Shown: piece by piece, positions 26,517-35,022 of the stretch
Numbering within the stretch: the first letter of the stretch is position 1
How the letters are laid out: every line of letters starts with the position of its first letter
Source of the DNA: Prolixibacteraceae bacterium UBA6029
GTDB taxonomy: Bacteria > Bacteroidota > Bacteroidia > Bacteroidales > Prolixibacteraceae
Length of the DNA: 64,000 nucleotides
Direction: 5' to 3'
NCBI GenBank assembly: GCA_002429385.1
Contig: DIZL01000070.1
Location: 1 to 64,000, forward strand
The notes under the pieces: generated by a model
What the model was told of the DNA's origin: nothing
Seen by the model: the letters and a program-made list of their open reading frames with translations, nothing else
Databases searched by the model: none
Program-made: the position numbers and the translations under genes

Positions 26517-26562
26517 CATTAATGTTCAACTTAAATTACAAAATTGAAAAAACTTCTTATTT
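26515..26562. repeat. 49-mer repeat, copy A (diverged)
   Basis: Begins TTCATTAATGTTCAACTTAA and ends CTTCTTATTT. Related to the copies at 30561-30609 and 38071-38119, but diverged in the middle. It keeps the intact target sequence TTATTT (26557-26562) that in the 38-kb copy is split by the MITE-like insertion. Confidence 0.75.
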
Positions 26563-26590
26563 TAAATTCAGAAAAGAATAGTCACATTAG

Positions 26591-26661
26591 GATTACAAGT
26601 TTTATCTAAGTACGATACAATATAATCAATCATCCTATTCTTATTATCCTTAAGTTTCAAT
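26591..26661 (-). pseudogene. Fragment of the lipoprotein gene found whole at 38337-38786
   Basis: About 70 bases here align without gaps to roughly 38577-38650, the part of the lipoprotein gene encoding QDNKNRMIDYNVSYSDKTFN. On its left it is joined directly to the 49-mer-associated tail (ending CACATTAGG), and on its right to the end of the collapsed curlin-like gene. Both joins imply deletions of a few hundred bases. Confidence 0.75.
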
Positions 26662-26676
26662 TACCTCCTTTCCGGA

Positions 26677-26952
26677 TTAGAATGAATACTTGTCGATTGT
26701 GGCATAATCCGAAACATCTCCAGCCTTCGCGGTTTTCGTGTCCCGTCTAACCACAACTTTGGGTTTTATCGTTTCACTATGTTTCTTATTTCCGGAACCA
26801 CCAACGTTGGATATAGCACTGATGCTGACAAAGAGTATTCCAATAAGAGTGAAAATCGTTTCCAAAGGTTTGTTTTTGTTCTGCGGTAAAGGAGACGAAG
26901 ACATAATGCCGGCTATTTTGTTCTGATCAATCTGATCCTTACGAACTGACAT
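26677..26952 (-). pseudogene. Internally deleted copy of the curlin-like gene at 37247-37738
   Basis: The first 83 residues (MSVRKDQIDQNK ... AGDVSDY) match the 163-residue protein at 37247-37738. After SDY the DNA jumps to the equivalent of residue 150 of the long copy, in a shifted frame, and stops eight codons later (ATIDKYSF). About 200 bp is missing, namely the part with the curlin-type repeat. The DNA past the stop still matches the long copy's 3' end (CCGGAAAGGAGGTAA). A short membrane-anchored peptide could still be made, but it would lack the amyloid-type part. Confidence 0.75.
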
Positions 26953-27240
26953 TGAAAATTGAAGTCTGAAAAATCCTGAATGTTATTTTGTCCCTTTCAT
27001 TGCATAATTCTAATTGCAGGTAAAGTTCGACTATCTCAGCACCATTGGCAATACGTGAATTCACTAAAATATTAGAAACCAAAAAATGGGTAAAATCACC
27101 TATTGATTTTTGTAAAAGCCAGTAATATCAAGGAAAGCAAAAGGCAAGAGTTTTCACAAACCGGAGGAGAAAGGAATTGAAATTAGAATGGTTTATAATT
27201 TTAAGAGTTGGTGATCAAAATGGAATAGATTCCAATTTTG
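26953..27240 (-). promoter_or_regulatory. Curli-locus leader module, copy 1 (partly decayed)
   Basis: Upstream of the collapsed gene. It matches modules 2 (37739-38030) and 3 (39943-40215) over nearly its full length. It holds two dyads whose starts are 37 bp apart: 27182-27199 (ATTAGAATGGTTTATAAT) and 27219-27236 (arms TGGAAT/ATTCCA). The palindromes GGTGAAATCACC and CTTTTGCAAAAG of the other modules are mutated here. Confidence 0.65.
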
Positions 27241-27322
27241 GACTCGGGATGACCGAAGGAGAACAACGAAAGGTATAGGCCAATTTCAGGACAAGACAGA
27301 GTACTTAGCGAATTACTTCGAG

Positions 27323-30300
27323 TCAATTGCTGCCAGGAATTGTAAAATGAAATGTTGTGCCTTTCCCCTCTTCACTTTTGACACAGATTTTTCCGTCGTT
27401 CTTTTCAATAAATTCTTTGCACAGCAACAAACCGAGACCGGAACTTGGTTCGCCTTCTGTTCCGGGTCTGTTGGTTTTTACGTCGAGTTGAAACAAATTA
27501 TCAACCATTTTCTGACTCATTCCAATACCTGTATCCTGAATAGCTATCTCAACATAATTATCACAAATTTTAGCCGAAAGATTTACTTTTCCTCCTTTTG
27601 GTGTAAATTTCATGGCATTTGAGACCAAATTGCGAATGGTGGATGCGATCATATTATTGTCGGCACAGACTTTCAGGTCTTCAGGTACAGAATAGTCAAT
27701 CTCAATCTCTTTCGCATTTGCCGATTCCCGAATGGATTCTATAATTTCTACAACCTTGGGCTTCAGTAAAAATTTCCTCGGTTCAAAATTAATCAGACCC
27801 CTTTGAAGCATTGACCACTCCAAAAGGTTTTCAAGCAATTTATAAAGGTTGTCGGCAGAACTTTTCATTCCAACGACCATTGTTTGAATTTCATTGATGG
27901 TAAAACTATTTAAGTCTTCTGCCATCATTTCGGTTAGCCCCAGAAACGCAACCAAAGGACTTCGAAGATCGTGTGCTATGATGGAAAAGAATTTATCTTT
28001 TTCGACATTCAAATTTTGAAGTTCATTGTTTTTCAATCTGATACGTTCCTCGTCCTGCTTCTTGTCAGTGATATCACGAGCCGTAGCTATCAGTACATTC
28101 TTCCCATAATATTTGCCTTTATTAGCAATCACATCCATGAGAAAAACTTCACCGTTTTTCCGTTCTGCCCAAAAATCAAAATGTACAGGAATTCCGTTAG
28201 TGCTTACTATATCCATCCTGTTTCGGATTTCATCAAGATTGTTGCGTCCCGGGGCGGCTACGAAGGTCAATAGCTGACTCACAAATTCATCTTTCTGTCG
28301 CTGGAACATTGTTTCTGCACCTGAGTTAACATCAACGAGAATTCCGTTTTCGTTGAAAATACAGATGGCTTCCGATACCGAATTAAAAATGTCCAGATAG
28401 CTCTCCTTTGCCATGTTCAGGTCAAACTCTGCCTTAGTTTGTGCGGTAATATCGCGCACTATCGATAGTACTTCATTCTTACCGCAGGGCACATACCTCG
28501 ACTCAAAATATTTTAATCCATCCCCGGTTTGCAGGTGGTAGGTTGAATATTCAGGGTTTCCGGTTGTCAACACTTTTTTAACCTTTTCGCGGGTTTTAAT
28601 CACAACTTCGTGAGGCAGAATGTCGTCAATAACTTTGCCAGGGAATAAGTCAGGGTCAACCAGCAATTGATCGTGCGACTCGGAATGAAAGTCAACTATT
28701 TTATAGTTCGAATTAAAAACAAACATCAGATCCGGGTTTGCCTTCAGCAAGGCATCGTTTCGTTCAATCCGGTTCTTCAGTTCAGTTTCAACACGCTTCT
28801 TTGCCGTGATGTCCCTGATTGAACCGAGCTCAACGTATTCGCCTTTCAGTTTCACCAATTTTGCATTTACTTCTACATCAATCAAATATCCGTCGCTGTG
28901 GTAGATCGTGGTGGCGAAATTACAGATTTCCTTGTGCAGGAAAACATTTTCGAGCTGTTTTCGAAAGTTCATTTCGCATTCATCGGGCAAAAATTCAGAT
29001 AACGACCTTCCGATAACTTCTTCAACTTTATACCCGAGAACTTTTTCAACACTTTTGTTGATGAAGAGTAGTTTTCTGAACCGGTCCATAACAAAAATAA
29101 TATCCAGAGTCGACTGCGTGATGACCCTGTAGTTTTCTTCACTCTCGCGAAGCGCTTCCTCAGCATGTTTTTGTCTGGTGATATCACTGATGATCAAAAC
29201 AGCATTTTCCACTTCTCCATGGGCAATTACAGGCGAAAGCCTTGATAAATACCAACGGATTTCATGATTACTTCCCAAAGCCCGCGACTGAAAATTTTGG
29301 GGTAATCCTTCGCTGAAAACATTTTCAAGCGATTGCTTCATCAACTCGTGGTATTCAGGTAGTGTCCAATCACGAAAATTCCGGCCAACAATTTCATCTT
29401 TCGTATAACTTAAAAAAGCACGGCTGGTGTACAAAATGTTACCCAGATTATCCAGCTTGATAATAATATCGGCTGCATTGTCGGTTATGGTTCGTAACAT
29501 TTCTTCGCTTTGGGAGAGCGCTGCCTCAGTATGCCTATGCCGTAATGATGCCGCAGCCAGGCTCACAAAATTCTCAAGTACCTTCATTGGAGGATCTGGT
29601 TGAGCCTGGCTCAGGGCAATTAACGAGGTGCCATACAGTTTTCCTTCGACCATATAAGCCACGCGGATAAAACGGTCGGCCATGAGCAATGCCTGAACAG
29701 TTTTGCCAACTGAATCCGGAATGATTCCAAAAGACACTTCATTCAGCGACTTACACGTTCCAATCGGGTTATTCGTCAGTTCATAATGGATGTATTCGGT
29801 TAACGAGGAATGTATCTTATGTGAATTTTTATTGAGAAAAGTCATCAGGATTTCAAGCACATCCGATTCCATCTCAATATGTTTTGCGTTCAGTGTTCTG
29901 CTTTTATCGTCATATTCCGAAAAAACAACCCCGATTGCACCGGTTAATTCCTTGATCCACCTGGCGATGAGGGCTCCCATGTCGTCTTCGAGCCTCAGTC
30001 CCGACAATTCGATGGAAAACTGATTGAGCTTTAATAATGCTTCGTTCTGAGAGGCCAAAGCCCTTTCGGCAAGCTTCTGTGTGCTGATATCATGGACGAC
30101 CGTAACCAGAAGATTACCATCCTGTGAGGCTGTAACAAAAGACGATATTTTCACCATCAAATCCGAACCGCTCAGGCTTGTCATTCGCTGTTCGTAAACC
30201 TGTCTTTGCCAATATGGCCATTCGTTGATGCAACTTGTCAGTTTGTTTTCGAGGATGATCAGCGATTCAGAAGTTCTGTTTTTCCTGGGAATCAACCGAA

Positions 30301-30565
30301 AAAGTACATCCCAGATTTTGAAACCCACTGCATCAGATTGTCTGATGTCAGTGAGTTTTTCCATCATATTGTTCCAGCTGATTATTCTTCCGTGGCTGTT
30401 AAAAATATAGATGCCAACCGAGGATAGCTCGATGATGCTCAAATATTCTTCCTCGCTCAGAAATGAATTCTCATCCAGGTCAAACTGTTTGTCCTCCTCA
30501 ATTAACTTTTCGAGGTACAATGCCCTTGATCTCAGTTCCTGAATTATTGGCTGGCCATTGTTCAT
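27323..30565 (-). CDS. Multi-PAS cytoplasmic sensor histidine kinase
   Basis: A 1080-residue kinase without membrane segments or signal peptide. Order: PAS (about 45-160), a GAF-like domain (175-350), then four PAS domains (about 355-475, 480-600, 605-720, 725-850), HisKA with H-box FFSIIAHDLRSPLVAF, and HATPase with RNLVSNAMKFT, DTGIGMS and SGLGLLLCKEF. The repeated D-I-T-x-Q/K-K-x-E linkers mark the PAS ends. It is the last gene of the curli operon direction, 38 bases after the lipoprotein gene. Its ATG lies inside a 49-mer also found beside two curli-locus hairpins. Its partner is probably the regulator at 41163 (inference). Confidence 0.92.
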   Translation of the reverse strand: MNNGQPIIQELRSRALYLEKLIEEDKQFDLDENSFLSEEEYLSIIELSSVGIYIFNSHGRIISWNNMMEKLTDIRQSDAVGFKIWDVLFRLIPRKNRTSESLIILENKLTSCINEWPYWQRQVYEQRMTSLSGSDLMVKISSFVTASQDGNLLVTVVHDISTQKLAERALASQNEALLKLNQFSIELSGLRLEDDMGALIARWIKELTGAIGVVFSEYDDKSRTLNAKHIEMESDVLEILMTFLNKNSHKIHSSLTEYIHYELTNNPIGTCKSLNEVSFGIIPDSVGKTVQALLMADRFIRVAYMVEGKLYGTSLIALSQAQPDPPMKVLENFVSLAAASLRHRHTEAALSQSEEMLRTITDNAADIIIKLDNLGNILYTSRAFLSYTKDEIVGRNFRDWTLPEYHELMKQSLENVFSEGLPQNFQSRALGSNHEIRWYLSRLSPVIAHGEVENAVLIISDITRQKHAEEALRESEENYRVITQSTLDIIFVMDRFRKLLFINKSVEKVLGYKVEEVIGRSLSEFLPDECEMNFRKQLENVFLHKEICNFATTIYHSDGYLIDVEVNAKLVKLKGEYVELGSIRDITAKKRVETELKNRIERNDALLKANPDLMFVFNSNYKIVDFHSESHDQLLVDPDLFPGKVIDDILPHEVVIKTREKVKKVLTTGNPEYSTYHLQTGDGLKYFESRYVPCGKNEVLSIVRDITAQTKAEFDLNMAKESYLDIFNSVSEAICIFNENGILVDVNSGAETMFQRQKDEFVSQLLTFVAAPGRNNLDEIRNRMDIVSTNGIPVHFDFWAERKNGEVFLMDVIANKGKYYGKNVLIATARDITDKKQDEERIRLKNNELQNLNVEKDKFFSIIAHDLRSPLVAFLGLTEMMAEDLNSFTINEIQTMVVGMKSSADNLYKLLENLLEWSMLQRGLINFEPRKFLLKPKVVEIIESIRESANAKEIEIDYSVPEDLKVCADNNMIASTIRNLVSNAMKFTPKGGKVNLSAKICDNYVEIAIQDTGIGMSQKMVDNLFQLDVKTNRPGTEGEPSSGLGLLLCKEFIEKNDGKICVKSEEGKGTTFHFTIPGSN

Positions 30566-30609
30566 TAATGTTCAACTTAATTTTTAAATAATGAAAAAGC
30601 TTCTTATTT
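30561..30609. repeat. 49-mer repeat, copy B (leader of the multi-PAS kinase gene)
   Basis: 47 of 49 bases equal the copy at 38071-38119. It starts within the kinase start codon (30563-30565) and ends at the stop codon of the lipoprotein gene, so it fills the whole gap between them. Confidence 0.85.
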
Positions 30610-31257
30610 AGTGGGGTCGGCTGTTTTAAACGACCAGGTTGGGCTAAATGCCACTTTGTTACCATCGTAATTTGCAACAACATACCAAAAATAGGTGGTA
30701 GAATTTTTGAGCCCGCTCACGGTTACGGCCATATCTGAGATACCCTCGCCAAGCAATTTCTGAACGGTCGAATTCGATTCAAAAAGGAAAATGTCGTACG
30801 TTAAAACCGTACTCGCCTTTTTTCCATTCACATTCCAGTTCAAGGTAAACCCGGTCAATTGATCCAACGCTCCATTTCCCGGAACGGGATCGAAGATGGT
30901 GATGGTCCCAATGTTATTGTCATCCTTAAAGATCAAAAAGTCCATCTTCGTTTCTTCTTCGCCATAAACGGCAACCGAAAGCGAATTGCTCAGATAATCC
31001 TTCTTTTTGATACTGACTGCGACATCGCCTTCCTTGAGCTTTGGGATACTAAATTTACCTTCGGCATCTGACAACAAGGAAACACTTGCCGGAGTTGTTG
31101 TAATGAGTACTCCCGGAAGAGGTAAGTAGGTATCGCCATCCAAAACGGTACCATTGATTGATCCATAGTTAATAATGTCGAGCTTGACTTTTTCACACGA
31201 AGTGATTGCAGCCAAAAGCAAACAACACGCAATATATATTATTTTTTTCATGTTCAT
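30604..31257 (-). CDS. Lipoprotein with carboxypeptidase-like and fibronectin III-like domains
   Basis: A 217-residue lipoprotein: signal ending in AAITSC at about residue 21, then a CarboxypepD_reg-type beta sandwich (INGTVLDGDTYLPLPGVLIT ... SDAEGKFSIPKLKEGD), then a fibronectin III-like domain starting near residue 125 and ending TYFWYVVANYDGNKVAFSP. Such proteins sit in the envelope; the family does not give a specific role. It lies four bases after csgG and just before the multi-PAS kinase, so it is part of the curli operon, perhaps as an envelope component of secretion or anchoring (inference). Confidence 0.8.
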   Translation of the reverse strand: MNMKKIIYIACCLLLAAITSCEKVKLDIINYGSINGTVLDGDTYLPLPGVLITTTPASVSLLSDAEGKFSIPKLKEGDVAVSIKKKDYLSNSLSVAVYGEEETKMDFLIFKDDNNIGTITIFDPVPGNGALDQLTGFTLNWNVNGKKASTVLTYDIFLFESNSTVQKLLGEGISDMAVTVSGLKNSTTYFWYVVANYDGNKVAFSPTWSFKTADPTK

Positions 31258-31261
31258 TAGT

Positions 31262-32671
31262 TTAAAAATATGCCACTTTTTTTCTTAACTTAAATAAATA
31301 AAGCTTCATCCCCAGCGAAATTCCCCAGCCCATGTCGTTATACATGCCGGTTTGGGTGCCATCGAACTTATCGCTTAAATAATAGTTCCAGCCTGTCGAG
31401 ACTAATAATCCAAGATTTTTCCGTGCCATATATTCAAGGCCGAACGAACCGTTGACTTTTGGCAGATATTGCTCTTTCGATAATCCCACCCCGAGCGGAT
31501 TATAGTCGTATCCACCTCCTACACTCAGGTATGGAGTGATTTTATTGTCATGAAGGAAAACATACCGGAGCGAAAGGTCGCTGAAATACGATCGATCATC
31601 CACCTTATTCTGAACATCCAACCCACGGTAGCCTATTTCAGAACTGATATATAAGCGACTGTTGATTGCTGCCCCTAAGGAGAAAGATGTTTTCGGACGA
31701 ATTTGGCCTGCCGTATAATCACCGTAAAACGAGTTGCTTCCCAATTCAACTCCAAGCGTAACTTTACCCCTGAGGTCCTTGCTTATTTTCCTTCCCAGTG
31801 CATCCGAATTATAGATGATACGCTTTTCGTCCTGATAATTATTAAAAGCAGTCGAGATCGTATCTTTCGGATTCTGAAGGCCCCAGAGCTTATCATGAAC
31901 CCCTTCGATGATCAGGCTTTCAACAGCCTTTTCAATAGCTTCTGTTACGCATATTTCTGCCGGTTCATTATAGGTGAATCCTGTTTCGGCTTCCAACAAT
32001 CGCATGACCTGTACATACCTGAACAAACCAACCGAAACTTCCTGCGAAAGGATCGACTTAGTCGTATAAACGGTTTTCAAGACTTTTCCATTGGCTGTTG
32101 ACACCGCCCGAATATAGATACTTACCTTATCCTCGCGATACTGCCCCGAAGCATCAGCTCCAAAATAACGGATACCTGCGCCACCTGTTAAGATATTTGT
32201 TTCGTACGAAATAATTCCTCCTTCAAGGATAACACCTGCAAAAAGAAGTGGAGGAAGTAATGAATTGTTTTTGTCTTCAGCTCCTTCATACTGCGAACGA
32301 CTTGTTCTGATTATCTTTCGTTCATTCAGCAAATTAGCCATATTCTCGCGCTCGATAGGGATAAACCAACCCGACTCTTCCAGAGCACGAATTAAAATGG
32401 TAGTAGCGCCTTGTGTTACAGCAGTTGACCAGTTTGCGCCGGTTTCGGAGGCTTTGTACTGACCGGTCTGATCCCTGAATTTATAGACTGCAACAACAAT
32501 TTTTTCTTTAGCTTTCGGCAAATCCAAAAGTACCCTCTTGGCAGGTGATTCCTGGCCAAGTGTGGCTCTTCTGGGTTGCAAAGGCTGATACATGTATGGT
32601 CCGCAAGCTGCCACCAGGACCATTAGAATCAGCGCAATAAAATTCCTTAACAGAATGGTTTTCTGCTTCAT
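31262..32671 (-). CDS. csgG: Curli secretion channel CsgG with C-terminal extension
   Basis: Outer-membrane lipoprotein whose ring forms the export pore for curli subunits. The signal ends in lipobox LVAAC. The CsgG fold follows: KRVLLDLPKAKEKIVVAVYKFRDQTG, the GATTILIRALEESGWFIPIERE segment, and SVGLFRYVQVMRLLEAETGFTYNEP. E. coli CsgG has 277 residues; this one has 469. The extra 180 or so residues (from about 285) alternate polar and hydrophobic residues as in a small outer-membrane beta-barrel (VTLGVELGSNSFYG; LYISSEIGYRG; NLGLLVSTGWNYYL), ending in Phe. That is a barrel-like fusion by inspection only. Confidence 0.92.
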   Translation of the reverse strand: MKQKTILLRNFIALILMVLVAACGPYMYQPLQPRRATLGQESPAKRVLLDLPKAKEKIVVAVYKFRDQTGQYKASETGANWSTAVTQGATTILIRALEESGWFIPIERENMANLLNERKIIRTSRSQYEGAEDKNNSLLPPLLFAGVILEGGIISYETNILTGGAGIRYFGADASGQYREDKVSIYIRAVSTANGKVLKTVYTTKSILSQEVSVGLFRYVQVMRLLEAETGFTYNEPAEICVTEAIEKAVESLIIEGVHDKLWGLQNPKDTISTAFNNYQDEKRIIYNSDALGRKISKDLRGKVTLGVELGSNSFYGDYTAGQIRPKTSFSLGAAINSRLYISSEIGYRGLDVQNKVDDRSYFSDLSLRYVFLHDNKITPYLSVGGGYDYNPLGVGLSKEQYLPKVNGSFGLEYMARKNLGLLVSTGWNYYLSDKFDGTQTGMYNDMGWGISLGMKLYLFKLRKKVAYF

Positions 32672-32695
32672 AATATCGATATATGGTCCAAATAA

Positions 32696-33115
32696 TTAAA
32701 AGTAAGGAACTGAAACCGTGGTTTGACTTCCGCTTTTGTTATCCAGAATAGTGATATTCAACCCATCGGTCTGATTAGCGATATTTATCTGGTAATCGCC
32801 CAACACATAAGTGCCCGCAGCAAGTGCATTCTCCCCAAATTGTTTGGCAACAATCTGACGCGAAAGCTCGCTTAAAATCTGACTGTTCAGACTTGCTGCG
32901 AAATTCTTCAGCGGATCGGTAGTGGTTGGGCTGTAAGCACTGGAAGTAGTTTGCTTCAGATCGTTCTGTGCCTGCGCCGAACTTAACATCCAGCTATAAT
33001 TGTACGGATTGCCTCCAAATGCCGGATTTATAGGCGTGTACACGAATTGTTGTCCGTATGTTTTTCCTGCCACGAAAAAAGATACAATCATTAGAATTGT
33101 AAATAAAGTCTTCAT
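32696..33115 (-). CDS. csgF: Curli assembly factor CsgF
   Basis: A 139-residue exported protein (signal ending in GKTYG, mature QQFVYTPINPAFGGNP). In E. coli the N-terminus of CsgF plugs into the CsgG pore and couples secretion to fibre nucleation; this region contains the conserved FVYxPxNPxFGGNP-type motif, which is clearly present. The middle has a coil (LSRQIVAKQFGENA), followed by a C-terminal beta part. Length is the same as E. coli CsgF (138). It lies between the unknown gene at 33177 and csgG. Confidence 0.95.
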   Translation of the reverse strand: MKTLFTILMIVSFFVAGKTYGQQFVYTPINPAFGGNPYNYSWMLSSAQAQNDLKQTTSSAYSPTTTDPLKNFAASLNSQILSELSRQIVAKQFGENALAAGTYVLGDYQINIANQTDGLNITILDNKSGSQTTVSVPYF

Positions 33116-33176
33116 TGTGTTTGGTTTTAATTTTTTCTTTGATGATGTAACTGTTTAAAATAATATCGATAACCCA

Positions 33177-33563
33177 TCATTTGAATATCGCCGGTTTCAA
33201 CTTCGATCGTTTACTTATTTTCGACCTGTTGCTATAAACGTTGGAATATTTCAGGTGCCTGAAACCCTTTTTGCCGTTTGGCTTTTCGAAAACGGTAACC
33301 CGGGCGACATAAAAGTCGAATTTCCCATTATAAATGGTGATCGGACGATCAATGTCTCCAAGTTCAAGTTCAGTATTAAAGAACGAATTGAAAATGGTAT
33401 TCACCGAATCAGAGGTCTCCAAAATGTAGCTGTGATCGGTCCGATCGGTAAAATCCTGAACATGGATATAAAATCCGTTCCGGGAATTTATGACCGCTTT
33501 TTCGGTTGAAGGACAAAAAGAAATACAAAAAACCGAAATCAGCAAAAAACAAAGATTCTTCAT
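33177..33563 (-). CDS. Exported protein of unknown function between csgE and csgF
   Basis: A small protein with a signal peptide (MKNLCFLLISVFCISFCPS) and a mature part of about 100 residues that is rich in beta-like segments (GFYIHVQDFTDR; YNGKFDFYVARVTVF) and very basic at the C-terminus (NRSKISKRSKLKPAIFK). The frame extends to a TTG at 33587 overlapping the csgE stop, but ATG 33563 starts cleanly at the signal peptide. I do not recognise a family. Not CsgE, CsgF or CsgC-like as far as I can see. Its place inside the assembly genes suggests a curli accessory factor. Confidence 0.7.
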   Translation of the reverse strand: MKNLCFLLISVFCISFCPSTEKAVINSRNGFYIHVQDFTDRTDHSYILETSDSVNTIFNSFFNTELELGDIDRPITIYNGKFDFYVARVTVFEKPNGKKGFRHLKYSNVYSNRSKISKRSKLKPAIFK

Positions 33564-33583
33564 TTTGAAAGGAATTATACTAT

Positions 33584-34072
33584 TCAATAAATTCCCGATC
33601 CGGCCATATCGTCGCCATTTAGCTGTTTCATGATTTCCTCATAATTGGCCAGGTAGCTTTGTGTGGTTAAAATCGCATCGTCTGATAATCCTTCAAGAAT
33701 ATCCTGACGGGGTTGAAGGACCGACTGATATACCGGAGTGTCGTTAATAGAAACTTCGATCATTGTAGTGCTCAGACGAAAGGGTTTTTCACTAATGGTT
33801 ATGGTAAAGTTTTTTGCCCCTGCCGGAGCTTCCCAACTACTATAAAACAAATCGTAAAAATCTTTCCCTGTTTTGGTTTTCGTATCATCAACCAGCAAGC
33901 CGTCAATCTCAATTTCAACATCTGCCTCTTTTGCTTTTTGAGGTGGATGAATTACCTCATCAAACAATTTTTTCAGTTCTTCAGGAACAGGCTTTGATTT
34001 GATGGTATCCTTCTGTTGTACAAAAGGTACCAGAAACAAAGCAGAGAGCATGATAGTTGCCAGATGATTCAT
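33584..34072 (-). CDS. csgE: Curli assembly adaptor CsgE
   Basis: In E. coli CsgE caps the periplasmic side of CsgG and delivers subunits. This 162-residue protein has a signal-like N-terminus (HLATIMLSALFLVPF), a charged insert of about 25 residues, and then the CsgE pattern: EIEIDGLLVDDTKTKTGKDF, FYDLFYSSWEAP, FTITISEKPFR and VYQSVLQPRQDI. The insert makes it longer than E. coli CsgE (129). It is two bases from the upstream curlin gene and overlaps the following gene's possible TTG. Confidence 0.92.
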   Translation of the reverse strand: MNHLATIMLSALFLVPFVQQKDTIKSKPVPEELKKLFDEVIHPPQKAKEADVEIEIDGLLVDDTKTKTGKDFYDLFYSSWEAPAGAKNFTITISEKPFRLSTTMIEVSINDTPVYQSVLQPRQDILEGLSDDAILTTQSYLANYEEIMKQLNGDDMAGSGIY

Positions 34073-34074
34073 AA

Positions 34075-34911
34075 CTATTTCATTGGAAATGAGAAAAACG
34101 ACTGATCGACCACCACTTTCATATCGTGACCTGTCTGATTAACAACAATGCCACCAACAGTATTGGTAATTTGATTGTTAACCTGAAACGATAAATTCTC
34201 GCCTGTTTGCACAAAAGTATTCCCGTTTGGTTTCGACTTCGAAGCATCGGTTGCAGTGAGACTTAATCCATTGCCCTGCTGAATAACCGTGTCAAAAAGA
34301 GCATTTTCCGATGTGTTTTCCTGCATGTAACCAGATACCGAATTATTATTGCCATTTTGCCTGAGCAACAAGTAATTGTTGCTTCCCTTTTGTCCGGCCG
34401 AAATGCTGTTGTTGCTACCCTGCTGAATAGCCATCACATTGTTATTGGTTCCTTGCTGTGTAATGGTAAGCTTGTTATTATCTCCGCTTGTCCCCGATAA
34501 CCCACTATTGTTGACAAAGTAAGTTCCGGCAAAGCTTTCTAACGCAAAGCCAAATTGATTCCCTTGTTCCTGGCTAAAACCAGAAGAATGATAGCCCAAC
34601 TGAAATGCGAGCAACAAATTGCCACTACCAACCTGTCCGATTGTCATTTCGTTTGAATTCCCCTGCTGGATGCTATAAGCCTGGTTGGCAAATGCCGATC
34701 CGGCATCGGCTTGCTGGTTAACACTCGTTTTGTTCTGATCGCCAATCTGCTGGGTCAACGCCATATTATTGACGCCCTGGTTCTGAGACTGAAAACTCAG
34801 GATATCTGCCATCCCTGAAGTTCGTATCTGTTGTATGAGGTCGGTGCTTTGACTAAATACAGGATAAAAACCAAAGGCAAACAAGAACAGAAAAATGACT
34901 ATTTTCTTCAT
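34075..34911 (-). CDS. Curlin-repeat protein 1, possible minor subunit
   Basis: A 278-residue secreted protein with a signal peptide (IVIFLFLFAFGFYPVFS). The body has irregular curlin repeats with the Q-x-G-x-x-N-x-V/I pattern (QQIGDQNKTSVNQQ; QQGTNNNVMAIQQGSNNSIS; QKGSNNYLLLRQNGNNNSV). The last 70 residues deviate and end in aromatic FFSFPMK. Direct linkage to csgE (2 bases) and an atypical sequence suggest a minor or nucleating subunit like CsgB, but this is inference. Very rich in N, Q, G and S. Confidence 0.85.
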   Translation of the reverse strand: MKKIVIFLFLFAFGFYPVFSQSTDLIQQIRTSGMADILSFQSQNQGVNNMALTQQIGDQNKTSVNQQADAGSAFANQAYSIQQGNSNEMTIGQVGSGNLLLAFQLGYHSSGFSQEQGNQFGFALESFAGTYFVNNSGLSGTSGDNNKLTITQQGTNNNVMAIQQGSNNSISAGQKGSNNYLLLRQNGNNNSVSGYMQENTSENALFDTVIQQGNGLSLTATDASKSKPNGNTFVQTGENLSFQVNNQITNTVGGIVVNQTGHDMKVVVDQSFFSFPMK

Positions 34912-35022
34912 AGTTTTTATCTTTTAATTACCCCGGCCCGAAGGCCGGGGATTAAACCATCACACATTAAGGATTAAGGGACTAACCTATTCCGATTTGA
35001 AGATGGTGGCAGGTATTATTGA

